Assembly (NCBI RefSeq): GCF_902167145.1
Contig: NC_050105.1
Span: 122,157,898 to 122,221,897, forward strand
Reading direction: 5' to 3'
Source: Zea mays
Lineage: Eukaryota > Streptophyta > Magnoliopsida > Poales > Poaceae
Length of the DNA stretch: 64,000 bases
In this document: positions 42,201 through 52,744 of the stretch, piece by piece
How positions within the stretch are numbered: position 1 is the stretch's first letter
How the letters are laid out: every line of letters starts with the position of its first letter
Notes under the pieces: generated by a model
Database searches by the model: none
What the model saw: only the letters and a program-made list of their open reading frames with translations
Told to the model about the DNA's origin: nothing
Position numbers and translations under genes: made by a program

Positions 42201-42861
42201 GAGCGCAAATGGGGGAGAGGGAGAGGGCGAGTGGGGCTCGGGGCTCAAGTGGCCAGAGGCGGGGCGGTTGCGAGCTCCACGCGCAACGTGGGCGCGGAGA
42301 AGGCGGCCGCGCGCAGCTCGGGCGGCGGTTACGCGAGGACGACGGGGCTGACAGCTCGGGCCCGCGAGCAGAGAGAGAGGGGAAAGCGGGGGCGGGCGCG
42401 CGGAAGGCGGCCGCGCTGACGGGCGGGCCCGCCAGGGCAGAGAGAGCGGGGGGGGGGGGGGGGGGGGGGGGGAGAGAGGCGCGCGCGCGGGATGGGCTTA
42501 GTGGGCCGAAAGGCCGAGGGGGCGGCAGGGTTGGGCTTCTTTCCTTTTCTTTTTATTCTGAAATTTGTTTTCTCTTTTCTTTTTATTTTCTCTATTTGAT
42601 TCAAATCCAAATAAGCCACAAATTCAAATTAGACTTTCCAAGAATTATGCACCAAGCAAAAGTGAAATCTAGGGTTCAACATGATGCAACAACTCATACT
42701 CCCTTAGGGTTTAACCATATTAAACTATAATTACAAATAAAATAAGCACTTTTCTCCTATAGAAATGGAAAAGAATAAGGAAGGATGAGAAAAGGGAAGT
42801 AACACCTGAATTTGTGAATATGAGCAAAGAAATTTTATACCCCCAAATTCAGGGTGTTACA
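39254..42861 (-). repeat. 3' LTR of the chromovirus (left copy), 3608 bp
   Basis: Plus-strand ends TGTCACACCC and GTGTTACA. The right third (41150-42540) is extremely GC-rich with tandem GCGGGC motifs. A run of 25 G lies at 42448-42472, against 13 in the other LTR (52340-52352). The many long ORFs in this part are composition artefacts. Confidence 0.9.
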
Positions 42862-42877
42862 AACCTATCCCCCTTAA
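42862..42877 (-). promoter_or_regulatory. Polypurine tract of the chromovirus
   Basis: The minus strand reads AAGGGGGATAGGTT immediately before the 3' LTR, the expected position for plus-strand DNA priming. Confidence 0.75.
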
Positions 42878-42896
42878 AAGAATCTCGCCCCGAGAT

Positions 42897-43730
42897 TCAA
42901 GGTTGGTCAGCAAAGAGTTCAGGGTATTTGGCCTTCAGATCATCTTCTCGTTCCCAGGTTGCTTCTTCCTCAGAGTGGTGACCCCATCTGATTTTGCACA
43001 TTCTGATGGTGTTCCTCCGGGTGACTCTGTCTGCAAACTCCAGAATCTGCGTTGGCTTCTCTATGTAGGTCAGATCCTCCTGGACTTCCAAACCCTCCAG
43101 TGGCAACTGTTCTTCTGGTACTCGCAGACACTTCTTCAATTGCGACACGTGGAACACATTGTGCACTGCCGACAAACTTTCTGGTAGGTTGAGCTGGTAG
43201 GCCACTTCTCCACGCTTGGCTTGGATCTGATATGGTCCGACGTACCGGGGTGCTAACTTGCCTTTAACTCCGAACCTTCTGACTCCCCTGATAGGTGACA
43301 CCTTCAGATAGACGTAATCTCCCACTTCAAAACTCAGTTCTCTTCTCCTTCTGTCCGCGTAGCTTCGCTGCCTTGACTGGGCTATCTTCAGATTCTCCCG
43401 AACCATTTTGATATTCTCTTCGGCTTCAAGCAAGATGTCGGGGCCAAACACCTGTCTCTCTCCAGGATGGTCCCAATGCAGCGGAGTCCTACAACTCCGC
43501 CCGTAGAGCGCCTGAAACGGTGACATCTTCAAGCTGGCCTGGTAACTATTGTTGTAGGAGAATTCTGCATAAGGTAACCTTTTGTCCCATCCTGACTTGT
43601 CTTGCAACGCACAGGCTCTCAACATATCTTCTAGGATCTGATTAGTTCTTTCAGTCTGACCGTCTGTCTGCGGGTGATAAGCTGAGCCGAAGTCAAATGT
43701 GTGCCCAAAGCTTCTTGTAGCTGCTGCCAA
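42897..43730 (-). pseudogene. pol: Chromovirus Pol, end of integrase and chromodomain
   Basis: In a frame displaced from the main pol ORF. It carries the last catalytic region of integrase ([16 protein letters not shown], with the DDE glutamate) and the GPY-type motif (FGVKGKLAPRYVGPYQI). The C-terminal chromodomain reads RMCKIRWGHHSEEEATWERE and ends KAKYPELFADQP. Chromodomains steer integration to specific chromatin. The frame join lies near 43695, where one base appears to be missing relative to continuous coding. The integrase is therefore split between two frames, and this copy cannot make it in one piece. Confidence 0.85.
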
Positions 43731-46273
43731 AAATGAGAGGTGAACTGCGTCCCTCGATCTGACACTATTTTCTTCGGCACACCATGAAGGCAGACTATCT
43801 GGGACATGTATAACTCAGCTAACGTTGCTCCGGTGTATGTTGTCTTCACAGGTATGGAATGGGCCACCTTTGTTAAGTGGTCCACAACCACCCAGATGGA
43901 ATCATAACCGGCCCGGGTACGAGGTAGGCCAACTATAAAATCCATCCCGATTTCATCCCACTTCCACTGAGGAATCCACAATGGCTGCAACAACCCGGCA
44001 GGCCTCTGATGCTCTGCTTTGGTTCTCTGACAGCTATCACAAATGGCGACATATTCTGCGATCTCTCTTTTCATGCCATACCACCAAAACCTCCTTTTTA
44101 AATCCTGGTACATCTTCTCACTTCCAGGGTGTATGGAGTAGGCTGTCTCATGAGCTTCCTTGAGGATCAGCTCCCGAATAGGTTTGAGGTCGGGAACACA
44201 CAATCGGTCCTTGAACCATATTACTCCCTCTTCGTCCTCTCGAAAGTCTTTGCCTCTTCCTTCTAAAATCAGCTGCCGGATCTTGTTGATGCTTTCATCA
44301 TCCTTCTGCCCTTCTTTGATCTCCCGCTCTAGGGTGGGCTCTAATTCCACTGTTACTCCTTGCGTACTGTTCAGGAAACCGAGGCTCAGTCTGTCGAACT
44401 CCTTGGCTAACTCATACGGCATCATGTACGAGGCCAACATATTAACTTGACTCTTCCTGCTCAGAGCATCTGCAACAACATTGGCTTTGCCTGGATGGTA
44501 ATGTATCTCCAACTCATAGTCTTTGATCAATTCCAACCATCTTCGCTGCCTCATGTTTAACTCTGACTGGGTGAATATGTACTTCAGACTTTTATGATCT
44601 GTGTAGATGTCACACTTCTGCCCATACAGGTAATGTCTCCAGGTCTTTAAAGCATGAACCACTGCTGCCAACTCCAGGTCATGTGTGGGATAATTTTTCT
44701 CATGGATCTTCAGCTGTCGAGATGAGTATGCTACCACTCTTCCTTCTTGCATTAGCGCACATCCCAATCCGGTGTACGAAGCGTCGCAATACACTGAGAA
44801 TGACTTGTGAACATCAGGCAGGACTAACACAGGAGCTGTAGTCAATCTATTCTTCAGTTCTTCAAATGCTTCCTGACACTTTTGAGTCCATTTAAACTCA
44901 ACTTTCTTCGCTAGCAACGCTGTCATTGGCCTAGCAATCTTTGAGAAGCCTTCAATGAAACGCCTGTAATATCCAGCCATTCCAATGAAGCTCTTGATCC
45001 CACGAACATCCTTAGGTGCTTTCCAGTTCAGGATATCTGCTACTTTCTTTGGATCCACTGCTAACCCATCTTGATTTATGATGTGACCCAGAAATAAGAC
45101 TTCATGAATCCAGAATTCGCATTTGCCCAGCTTGGCATACAACTGATGCTCTCGAAGCCTTTGCAATACCATCTTCAAATGCTCTACATGATCTTCCTCA
45201 CTTTGAGAGTATATGAGGATATCATCGATGAATACTACCACAAACTTGTCTAGATAGTCCATGAACACGCTGTTCATCAGGTACATAAAGAAGGCTGGCG
45301 CATTTGTCAAACCAAAGGACATAACTATGAACTCATATAACCCATACTTGGTGATGAATGCTGTCTTCGGTATGTCCGAGGGTCGGATTCTGAGTTGATG
45401 GTAGCCTGACCTCAGATCTATCTTCGAGAATACGCTGGCACCTCTGAGCTGGTCAAACAGATCTTCTATCCTTGGCAGGGGGTACTTGTTCTTAACAGTG
45501 ACTTCATTCAAGGCTCTGTAGTCTATGCACATCCTTTTGGTACCATCTTTCTTCTCTACAAACAACACTGGAGCGGCCCAGGGCGAGGTGCTTGGCCTGA
45601 TGTAACCCTTCTCTAACATCTCATCTATCTGCTTCTTGAGTTCCACCAATTCTGGTCCAGACACTCGATAGGCTCTTTTGGAAATGGGGGCGGTACCAGG
45701 GATAAGCTCTATGGCAAATTCAACTTTTCTCTCGGGTGGCATGCCCGTTAGCTCCTCGGGAAACACATCCGGAAAGTCTGACACAACCTTGATAGCCTTG
45801 AGCGGGTTGGGCTCTTTACTATCCACTGAAATCTGGTGACAGACTCCCTCTTCTGATTTAGGCATCCTTAGCTCAGCCACTACCTCTTCTCCTGACGGGG
45901 ACTTCAATGTTACGGTCCTCTTGTCACAACTAACATTTGCTTCATACTTCATTAACCAATTCATCCCTAGAATAACATCTATCCCAGGGGTGTCTATTAC
46001 TATTAAGTCACTGGGGAATCCCATCCCCCTTATTTCCACCATTATATTTGAGCATATTTTATCTATTTGCACCTTGCCACCAACCGAATTAATCCTCATG
46101 GGCGGCATCATTGCCTCTACTGAAATATTATGCAATTCTACCCAGGTTGCAGTGACAAATGAATGAGTTGCACCAGTATCAAATAGCACTTTTGCGGGAT
46201 GAGATTCGACTGAGAACATACCTACTGCCACATCTGGTGCATCCTGGATTGCTTCAGCCTCCAAGTGGTTCAC
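43631..46273 (-). pseudogene. pol: Chromovirus Pol, protease to integrase core
   Basis: 880 codons from [20 protein letters not shown]. The domains in order are: aspartic protease ([12 protein letters not shown]); RT ([20 protein letters not shown] and catalytic [10 protein letters not shown]); RNase H ([16 protein letters not shown], with ADALSRK at its end); integrase zinc finger ([23 protein letters not shown]); and integrase core Asp residues in DFIVGLPR and [12 protein letters not shown]. Reading fails after THLTSA, where a one-base frameshift moves the rest to the next ORF. Upstream it is in frame with gag across a single TAG codon and has no obligatory start of its own. All enzymatic motifs up to the break are intact. 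Confidence 0.88.
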
Positions 46274-46354
46274 CTTTCCACGGTTGTACGCTTGGTTACG
46301 ATTGCCTGATGCCGGCTGCAGTACACCTTGCCTCGTTGGAGCATTGGGGTTGGT

Positions 46355-47491
46355 CTACTGCTGCGCCATCTTCTTTGGGCACTGCATCGCCCAGTGGCCT
46401 TGTTCTCCACAGTGGAAACATCCTCTGCCTCCTCCTTGTGCTAGGGCTGCTTGGTTGTTCTGATTCGCCGCTGGGGCAGGAAGGCGAGGTGCTTGGTTGT
46501 TCTGCTTCTGATACCGATTTCCTCCCTGCTGGCTGTGCTGACGATACTGCTGCTGCTGCTGCTGTGGGTACTGCCTCTGAAACTGCTGCTGATGCGGACG
46601 CTGATTCTGATTCTGGTATCCTTGTGGGTGGCTAGGCCTGCCTTGCTGAGATGAACTGCCTGAGAAACGGGGACGGCTGATGCTTCCGGTCTGGGGTCCA
46701 CTCATCTTACGCTTCCGATCTTCCATATCCTTACGCTTCTTCTCAGTCATAACTGCCCTATCGATCAGGTGCTGGAAGGTGGGGAAGGTGTGATTCATCA
46801 GCTGGTAATGCAGGGGATCCACCAAACCCCTCATGAACCTGTACTGCCTTTTAGCATCAGTGTTGACATCCTCAGGTGCATAACGAGATAGCTGCAGAAA
46901 CTTGTCTCTGTATTCACTAACAGACAGGGGTCCCTGCTTCAGAGCCAGAAACTCCTCCTTATTCACGATCATCAGTCCCTCTGGCACATGGTACCTGCGG
47001 AAACTCTCGCTGAATTCTTCCCAGGTGATGGCTTCGGGGTCAGCATGGGTGGCGAGGTAGGACTCCCACCAGGACTGGGCTGCTCCCCTCAGCTGACGGG
47101 GACCATACAGAACCTTCTCTTTGTCGTCACATTGGGCGGTGCGCAGCTCCCTTTCCACTGTGCGCAACCAGTCTTCTGCATCCATGGGGTCAGCAGAATG
47201 GGCGAAGGTAGGAGGGTGCCCTCTCATGAACTCACCACGCTTATCTCGTGGCATCTGCACTTGTAATTGGGGTTGGGGTTGCTGTTGAGCCTGCTGCATG
47301 GCTGCCAGAGTCTGCCCAATGGCCTGCACTGCCTGCGTCTGCATCAAGAACATCTGCTCCACTGACATCGGGGGTGGTGGGGGAGGCTGCCTCTGTTGTT
47401 CTTCCTGCTGGTCATGCTGCTCTTGCTGAGCACGCCTGTTGCATCGGCGCCTGTTGTCAGACATCTGTGGAAGACATTCATACATCAGCAT
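46355..47491 (-). CDS. gag: Chromovirus Gag, 378 aa
   Basis: Starts MLMYECLPQMSDNRRRCNRR; a second Met (MSDNRRR) is an equally good start. It is Gln-rich at about residues 20-95. The Retrotrans_gag domain follows (DAEDWLRTVERELRTAQC, SWWESYLATHADPEAITWEE, LSVSEYRDKFLQLSRYAPED). A long Gln/Arg tract leads to one CCHC knuckle (CFHCGEQGHWAMQC) and ends KKMAQQ, TAG. It forms the particle and packages RNA. The TAG (46357-46355) is in frame with pol 27 codons upstream of the first pol Met, so Gag and Pol are separated only by this stop. Confidence 0.88.
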   Translation of the reverse strand: MLMYECLPQMSDNRRRCNRRAQQEQHDQQEEQQRQPPPPPPMSVEQMFLMQTQAVQAIGQTLAAMQQAQQQPQPQLQVQMPRDKRGEFMRGHPPTFAHSADPMDAEDWLRTVERELRTAQCDDKEKVLYGPRQLRGAAQSWWESYLATHADPEAITWEEFSESFRRYHVPEGLMIVNKEEFLALKQGPLSVSEYRDKFLQLSRYAPEDVNTDAKRQYRFMRGLVDPLHYQLMNHTFPTFQHLIDRAVMTEKKRKDMEDRKRKMSGPQTGSISRPRFSGSSSQQGRPSHPQGYQNQNQRPHQQQFQRQYPQQQQQQYRQHSQQGGNRYQKQNNQAPRLPAPAANQNNQAALAQGGGRGCFHCGEQGHWAMQCPKKMAQQ

Positions 47492-47867
47492 TGATCTTAC
47501 AACCCTTCAGCATAAGAAAAGAGAATACAGAATTTCTTCATGACACTGAGTGAACAAAGAGCTTCACTGATCCTCATTATGATTCAACACAGCTCCTCAG
47601 ATAGAAAGGAAAGTAGAAGTAAATGGTTTCCCAACTAAATATCTGACTTCATTAACATTACTAGCTAAGCCAAACTGCAGGGGAAACCCACATGTTGGCT
47701 ACAGTCATTACAAAGATCCAAATCTAGCACAAGTTCATCATAACAAGCATGAAAGCAACTGATAAGCAAACTAAACTAAATGGAAGCAACTGATAAGCAA
47801 ACTAAACTGACTACCTAAGACTGAGACATCTGACTTAAGAATTATTACAAACTCCGACGCTAACGAT

Positions 47868-48887
47868 CTAAGGATCCAGATCTATCCTGGTCTTACAGAC
47901 AGGGGAACCATAAGTGTGGTGACCACGTGGCGGTGAGCGGTATGGGTGCTGAGTCTCAACAGGAGCGGGGGAACCACCCTCCTGGTGATGGCGCTCTGCC
48001 AGCTCAGCACGCAACTCCGCAATCTCCGTTCGAGCCCTGCTTAGCTCGTCCAGAGAGTGATCCAGCTCAGTGTTAAGCACTGCGACTAGGTTGACTGTGC
48101 TGCTCAACCTAGGGTTACCCTCACCAACAGGTGAGACAACCACACTCTCGGTGCTGCCAGTAGGACGGCGGGGGTAGTACCGAAGGTTAAGACCGTCGGC
48201 CACCCCACCGAACAAAGAACAGTACTGGGAGAGTGCACGCCGTGCTGCATCCTGCATAGCCGCCTCTGCAGTGTCCCTCTCGGAGATGGAATAGTGCTCC
48301 GAAACGGCCTCTGCACCCCGGAGGTCATCCTCCGGACGGCGAACTAGGCAGGTAGCCTCCCAGCGGTCCGGGTACCTCCCGCGACTGTGCTGGTAGACTA
48401 CACAACGATACTCGATCGACCAGGTGTGCCGGTCGAAAGCCTGGCGCAGCAAGGTGTCGAGTGCGTCGTGGAAGTGGCAACCGCGAGCGGCATCACGGGT
48501 GATGGGTCGGGCGACCCATCCTTCCGCCTCCTGCGGCTCAGAGGACTCCGTGCTGTGGTCTGAGTCGTCGTCGTCAGGGTCTCCTCCAGGATCTCCTCCA
48601 GTAGCTCCTCCAACAGCCGGGACGTCCCGCGGTGGTGCAGGGGGCGCCTCCAGCTGGGCAACAGAGGAACGGGGCCTCACGGACTCCACCTCTCGCTGGG
48701 GTGGGGAGGAAGAGCCCTGCTGCTCTCTGTGCTGGCGCCGGCGTTCCTGCTCCTCACGCAGACGGTGGTGCAGCCTCTCCAGGTGACTCGACTGACCGGA
48801 CACGGTGCGGTGCAGAGGACGCTCCGCAAGTCGAGACGGCAGGAAAGGAATCACCGACTTACGTGCAGTGTGTCTAAGACGAGCCAT
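47868..48887 (-). CDS. Extra ORF upstream of gag in the chromovirus, 339 aa, function unknown
   Basis: Lies between the primer site and gag, in the same direction as gag. It starts MARLRHTARKSVIPFLPSRL. The N-terminus is basic and Arg/Glu/Gln-rich, followed by a Pro/Ser linker and an acidic DPDDDDSDHSTESSEPQEAE patch. A folded-looking centre reads HTWSIEYRCVVYQHSRGRYP, then RWEATCLVRRP, then ERDTAEAAMQDAARRALSQY. The C-terminal helix (LDELSRARTEIAELRAELAE) looks like a coiled coil. The central segment faintly recalls a double-stranded-RNA-binding fold (strands, then an Ala-rich helix); this is speculative. No internal stop in 339 codons, GC-rich. Standard Tekay elements are described as gag-pol only, so this ORF deserves comparison across copies. 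Confidence 0.6.
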   Translation of the reverse strand: MARLRHTARKSVIPFLPSRLAERPLHRTVSGQSSHLERLHHRLREEQERRRQHREQQGSSSPPQREVESVRPRSSVAQLEAPPAPPRDVPAVGGATGGDPGGDPDDDDSDHSTESSEPQEAEGWVARPITRDAARGCHFHDALDTLLRQAFDRHTWSIEYRCVVYQHSRGRYPDRWEATCLVRRPEDDLRGAEAVSEHYSISERDTAEAAMQDAARRALSQYCSLFGGVADGLNLRYYPRRPTGSTESVVVSPVGEGNPRLSSTVNLVAVLNTELDHSLDELSRARTEIAELRAELAERHHQEGGSPAPVETQHPYRSPPRGHHTYGSPVCKTRIDLDP

Positions 48888-49130
48888 CTACAAAAGACAC
48901 CGTAAGCACAAGAGTAAGAGCAGAACTAATATGACAAGTGAATAAACCATAGACAGAATAAGATAAAAATTTTTAACAAGGTATAATATAGTATATATAT
49001 GTAGTGAAACATAGGGTTGGTCGAGGTGACCGACTTTTGAAGTAACATTAGAGGTCAAGGTGAGAGGGAAGGTCAATAGTCCTTAGTACGACCAGTGCTA
49101 CTCTAGGTCAGCGGTCCTACAGTCAGCACG
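48888..49130 (-). other. Chromovirus leader between the primer site and the extra ORF
   Basis: Short 5' untranslated leader in element orientation. No ORF. Confidence 0.5.
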
Positions 49131-49142
49131 GCTTTGATACCA
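49131..49142 (-). promoter_or_regulatory. Primer-binding site of the chromovirus
   Basis: The minus strand reads TGGTATCAAAGC four bases inside the 5' LTR, one mismatch from the initiator tRNA-Met complement TGGTATCAGAGC. Confidence 0.85.
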
Positions 49143-49146
49143 CTTA

Positions 49147-52100
49147 TGTCACACCCGGTTTTGGAAGGCAAACCGAATGCGAACTATGTACGTGCCAGGA
49201 TCAGAACTCACGTACACAGCGATTACATAAATGAACATCATCGCACAATGCTCGAATAATAACATAAAAGAGTATTAACTTATTACATCACAGAGTCGTA
49301 GACATCCACATAGTCATTGTCTTAACAGGTAAATCAAAGTACTAGCGAAACGCAGTAAAGATAAGGCCTCCACAGGCAGCTGACTGGGGGTTGCCGCCAA
49401 CCCACACCTAGAATTCGTCGTAGTCTTGGAACTCCTGGAAGTCTCCTTCCACGGCTTCGCCTTCTCCTGAGCAGTGGTTACAATGCGGACAACCTGGTGT
49501 TTTGTGGTAAAGCAAGGATGAGTACACATCAACGTACTCAGCAAATGTCCCGTTTGGCTGAAGTGGACTAGCTTTATGTGGGGTTAGGCTCAAGCAGTTG
49601 CTTTTAGTTGGTCAAGTATTTATCATTAGTAGAAGCTAGATTTTAGCATTAACCAACCCGTAGACCATTTCCTCCTCGAGGAACATCATTATCATCATCG
49701 AGCCAAAACCATAAATAGAACCATTGTATATTGAACCATCTGTATCTCTAATCAAAGAGGATCCCAAGGCTGCTCTTAACCGTGAGCACGGCTGATATAC
49801 CAGTTTCACTACCCTCTGCAGAGGTTGCACACTTTACCCATGAGTCATGATTCCCTTTCTACCCGGGGAGAGCTAATCCCCATTGACCACTACCTAGGTG
49901 GTCCGGCAGGGCATCACTACGTAGCTTTTACAAAGATTCCCTAGAGATCATAGCTGCCCGTTAGGTTTCTCCAGTTTGATAAACACAGTACCCCTCCCCG
50001 CAGGAGAGTGACTAACAAAGAGCAAAACGAAAGAACCTCGGCACTCAGCCTCGGCAGAGCAAGCACTGTGCCTGGACCCCATTGACGGCACGACGGCTAA
50101 GCAACTACACCTCTAGTTCATCTAATTAATCAGCTAAGGGCATCCCATTTCACCCTCATGGTTGCACTGTTATCCCGGGTGGTCTCTCAACGAACAAGTC
50201 CTTACGGAGAGGTACTCAGGAAACAGCCTGAGCCCCCTAGAGTATCACAAGATCATCAACTTCATCAGGATAACAGTATCATAAATAGTCACATCATGTT
50301 CATTGATTAAGTTAAGGCAATAGCAGAGTGCTAACCATAACAGCCCATAAGGTCATCAAGGATAAAGTAAAGTGTAAAGCTAGTCAATCCTTAGGTTTCA
50401 AGTAAGTAATGCGGGGTAGTAAGTTATAAATGGATAGGACATAATGGGACAGAGGACACTTGCCTTCACCAAACTGCTGATCAGGGACTTCCTCTGCAAC
50501 CTCCTCGGGAAACACAGACTGCTCGTTGTCTACGTAAAGTAATCATTCACACTATGCACTTGAGAAAATAACAAACAAAAAGCAACATACCAAACATATG
50601 CAGCAGAGAGAGATCACAAGTTCATAGCAGAAAAGGATGGGCACTCTGGTGTTCCCTAGGTTTGGGGTAGAGGACTATACAAAGTGATTCATTATCCACT
50701 ATTCAGGTTTAAGTCAGGGGTGGGATTAAATCATTACATGGTTTTAAGTTCCTAAACCTAGGTGTTTAAGTCCATAAACTTAAGTACTCTAACTTTTATT
50801 AAAGTCTACCAACTTCTAATTATCTCAAATAGGGTTCCAATAACCTTAATCCTATCCTAATGATTAACCATTAATTGGTACATGGAAACAGCAGGGAAAC
50901 ATTGTTTAAATAGATAGACAAAAACATCATGAGCATTTTGCAATTTGAAGCACCTAATTTGGAGTTCATATGACAAAGTTATGGATTTTACAAGTTTGGG
51001 GATTAAAATATACCCTAAATACCTATTTTGAATTAAATAAAAGGCCCAGGGACCTAACTGAGAGAAACCAGGGACGGCGGGTTCAAATTCCAGAAAACCG
51101 GGGGTCTCTTTAAGAAAACGCGCGGACGAAGGGGTATCGGGCTACTACGGCCGTCAGATCTAAAGCGAACGGCCAGGATTAGATCCTGCGGGCGGGCGCG
51201 CGAGCGCGCGGCGACCTGAGCGGCTGACAGGCGGGACCGGGCGGGCAGCGCGGGGCGCGGGCAGGCTGACAGGCGGGGCCGGCGGGCAGAGCGAGCGCGC
51301 GGGCGGGCTGACAGGCGGGGCCGGCGGGCAGAGCGAGCGCGCGGGCGGGCTGACAGGCGGGGCCCAAACGGCAGGGAGACGGGGTGAGGGGGAAGCGGGC
51401 CTGGGCCGCTGGATCTCCGGCGGACGGCCAGGATTGGGCTCGGCCTAATTAAAACGGGACCGCCCGATCTGGGACGGACGGTGGGGATCGGGTGGCCGGC
51501 CTGGGCTTCTCCTACGGCTAGCTGGGGCGGCGGCGCTCGTCCCCGCGGCGGAGGACTCGCCGGAGACGAGGGGCGCGGGCGTTTGGCGGGCCTCCAAGGC
51601 GACCTGAGCGGCCGGGAAGGTTGGGGAGGGCAGGGGAGTCCTCTGGTGGGGTCTGGGTCGGGGCAGGGGCACCGGAGGGGGGCGGTCCACGGCGGAGCGG
51701 CTCGGCGGCGGCATAAATCTACTCCGGCGAGGAATTACACACGGTAGAAGGCAATACACGGGTCGATAGGGGCGGGAGAGGTTCTTTACCTCAAGGCGGG
51801 CTCCGGGGACTCCTCGGCGGCGGCAATGGCGCGACGGTGGCCCGGGGCGGCGGTGGCGGACCTCCGCGGCTGCACGGGGAACGGCGGGTGAGCGCGGGCA
51901 GAGAGAAATAGGGAGGGGGAGAGGGAATTGGGGCGCGTCCCGGGTTGCGGACGCCGGGGCGAAGCTCACCGTGGCAACGGGCACGGCGGAGCTCCAACGG
52001 CGGCCGGGAAACGAGCTCGGGACGGCGGGGATTTGTGGCGGCGGTGCTCTGGCGTGCGCGCAGCGAGGGAGAGGTGGAAGAGGGGTCTGCTGGAGCGCAA

Positions 52101-52744
52101 ATGGGGGAGAGGGAGAGGGCGAGTGGGGCTCGGGGCTCAAGTGGCCAGGGGCGGGGCAGTTGCGAGCTCCACGCGCGACGTGGGCGCGGAGAAGGCGGCC
52201 GCGCGCAGCTCGGGCGGCGGTTACGCGAGGACGACGGGGCTGACAGCCCGGGCCCGCGAGCAGAGAGAGAGGGGAAAGTGGGGGCAGGCGCGCGGAAGGC
52301 GGGCGCGCTGACGGGCGGGCCCGCCAGGGCAGAGAGAGCGGGGGGGGGGGGGAGAGGCGCGCGCGGGGGATGGGCTTAGTGGGCCGAAAGGCCGAGGGGG
52401 CGGCGGGGTTGGGCTTCTTTCCTTTTCTTTTTATTCTGAAATTTGTTTTCTCTTTTCTTTTTATTTTCTCTATTTGATTCAAATCCAAATAAGCCACAAA
52501 TTCAAATTAGACTTTCCAAGAATTATGCACCAAGCAAAAGTGAAATCTAGGGTTCAACATGATGCAACAACTCATACTCCCTTAGGGTTTAACCATATTA
52601 AACTATAATTACAAATAAAATAAGCACTTTTCTCCTATAGAAATGGAAAAGAAAAGAATAAGGAAGGATGAGAAAAGGGAAGTAACACCTGAATTTGTGA
52701 ATATGAGCAAAGAAATTTTATACCCCCAAATTCAGGGTGTTACA
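49147..52744 (-). repeat. 5' LTR of the chromovirus (right copy), 3598 bp
   Basis: Near-identical to 39254-42861, with scattered substitutions and a shorter G-run. The 350-codon minus-strand ORF over its GC-rich part is an artefact of composition. Confidence 0.9.

Larger units (their letters stand above)
39254..52744 (-). mobile_element. Ty3/gypsy chromovirus (Tekay/Del-like), full length 13.5 kb
   Basis: LTRs of 3608 and 3598 bp read TGTCACACCC..GGTGTTACA on the plus strand. The 5-bp duplication CCTGC is at 39249-39253 and 52745-52749. On the minus strand the order is LTR, primer site, extra ORF, gag, protease-RT-RNase H-integrase, chromodomain, LTR. Chromodomain plus tRNA-Met-type priming and very long LTRs suit the Del/Tekay clade. 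The LTRs differ by scattered substitutions and a G-run, so insertion was fairly recent. Confidence 0.9.

Noticed and set aside
41552..42730. Arg/Pro/Ala-rich ORFs in the chromovirus LTR, including a 207-codon frame (and 350 codons at 51445-52497)
   Set aside because: GC-rich LTR sequence with few stops. Frames differ between the two LTR copies through the G-run, and no domain is recognisable.
43981..44450. Plus-strand ORFs inside the chromovirus pol region
   Set aside because: Shadows of the real minus-strand pol frame.
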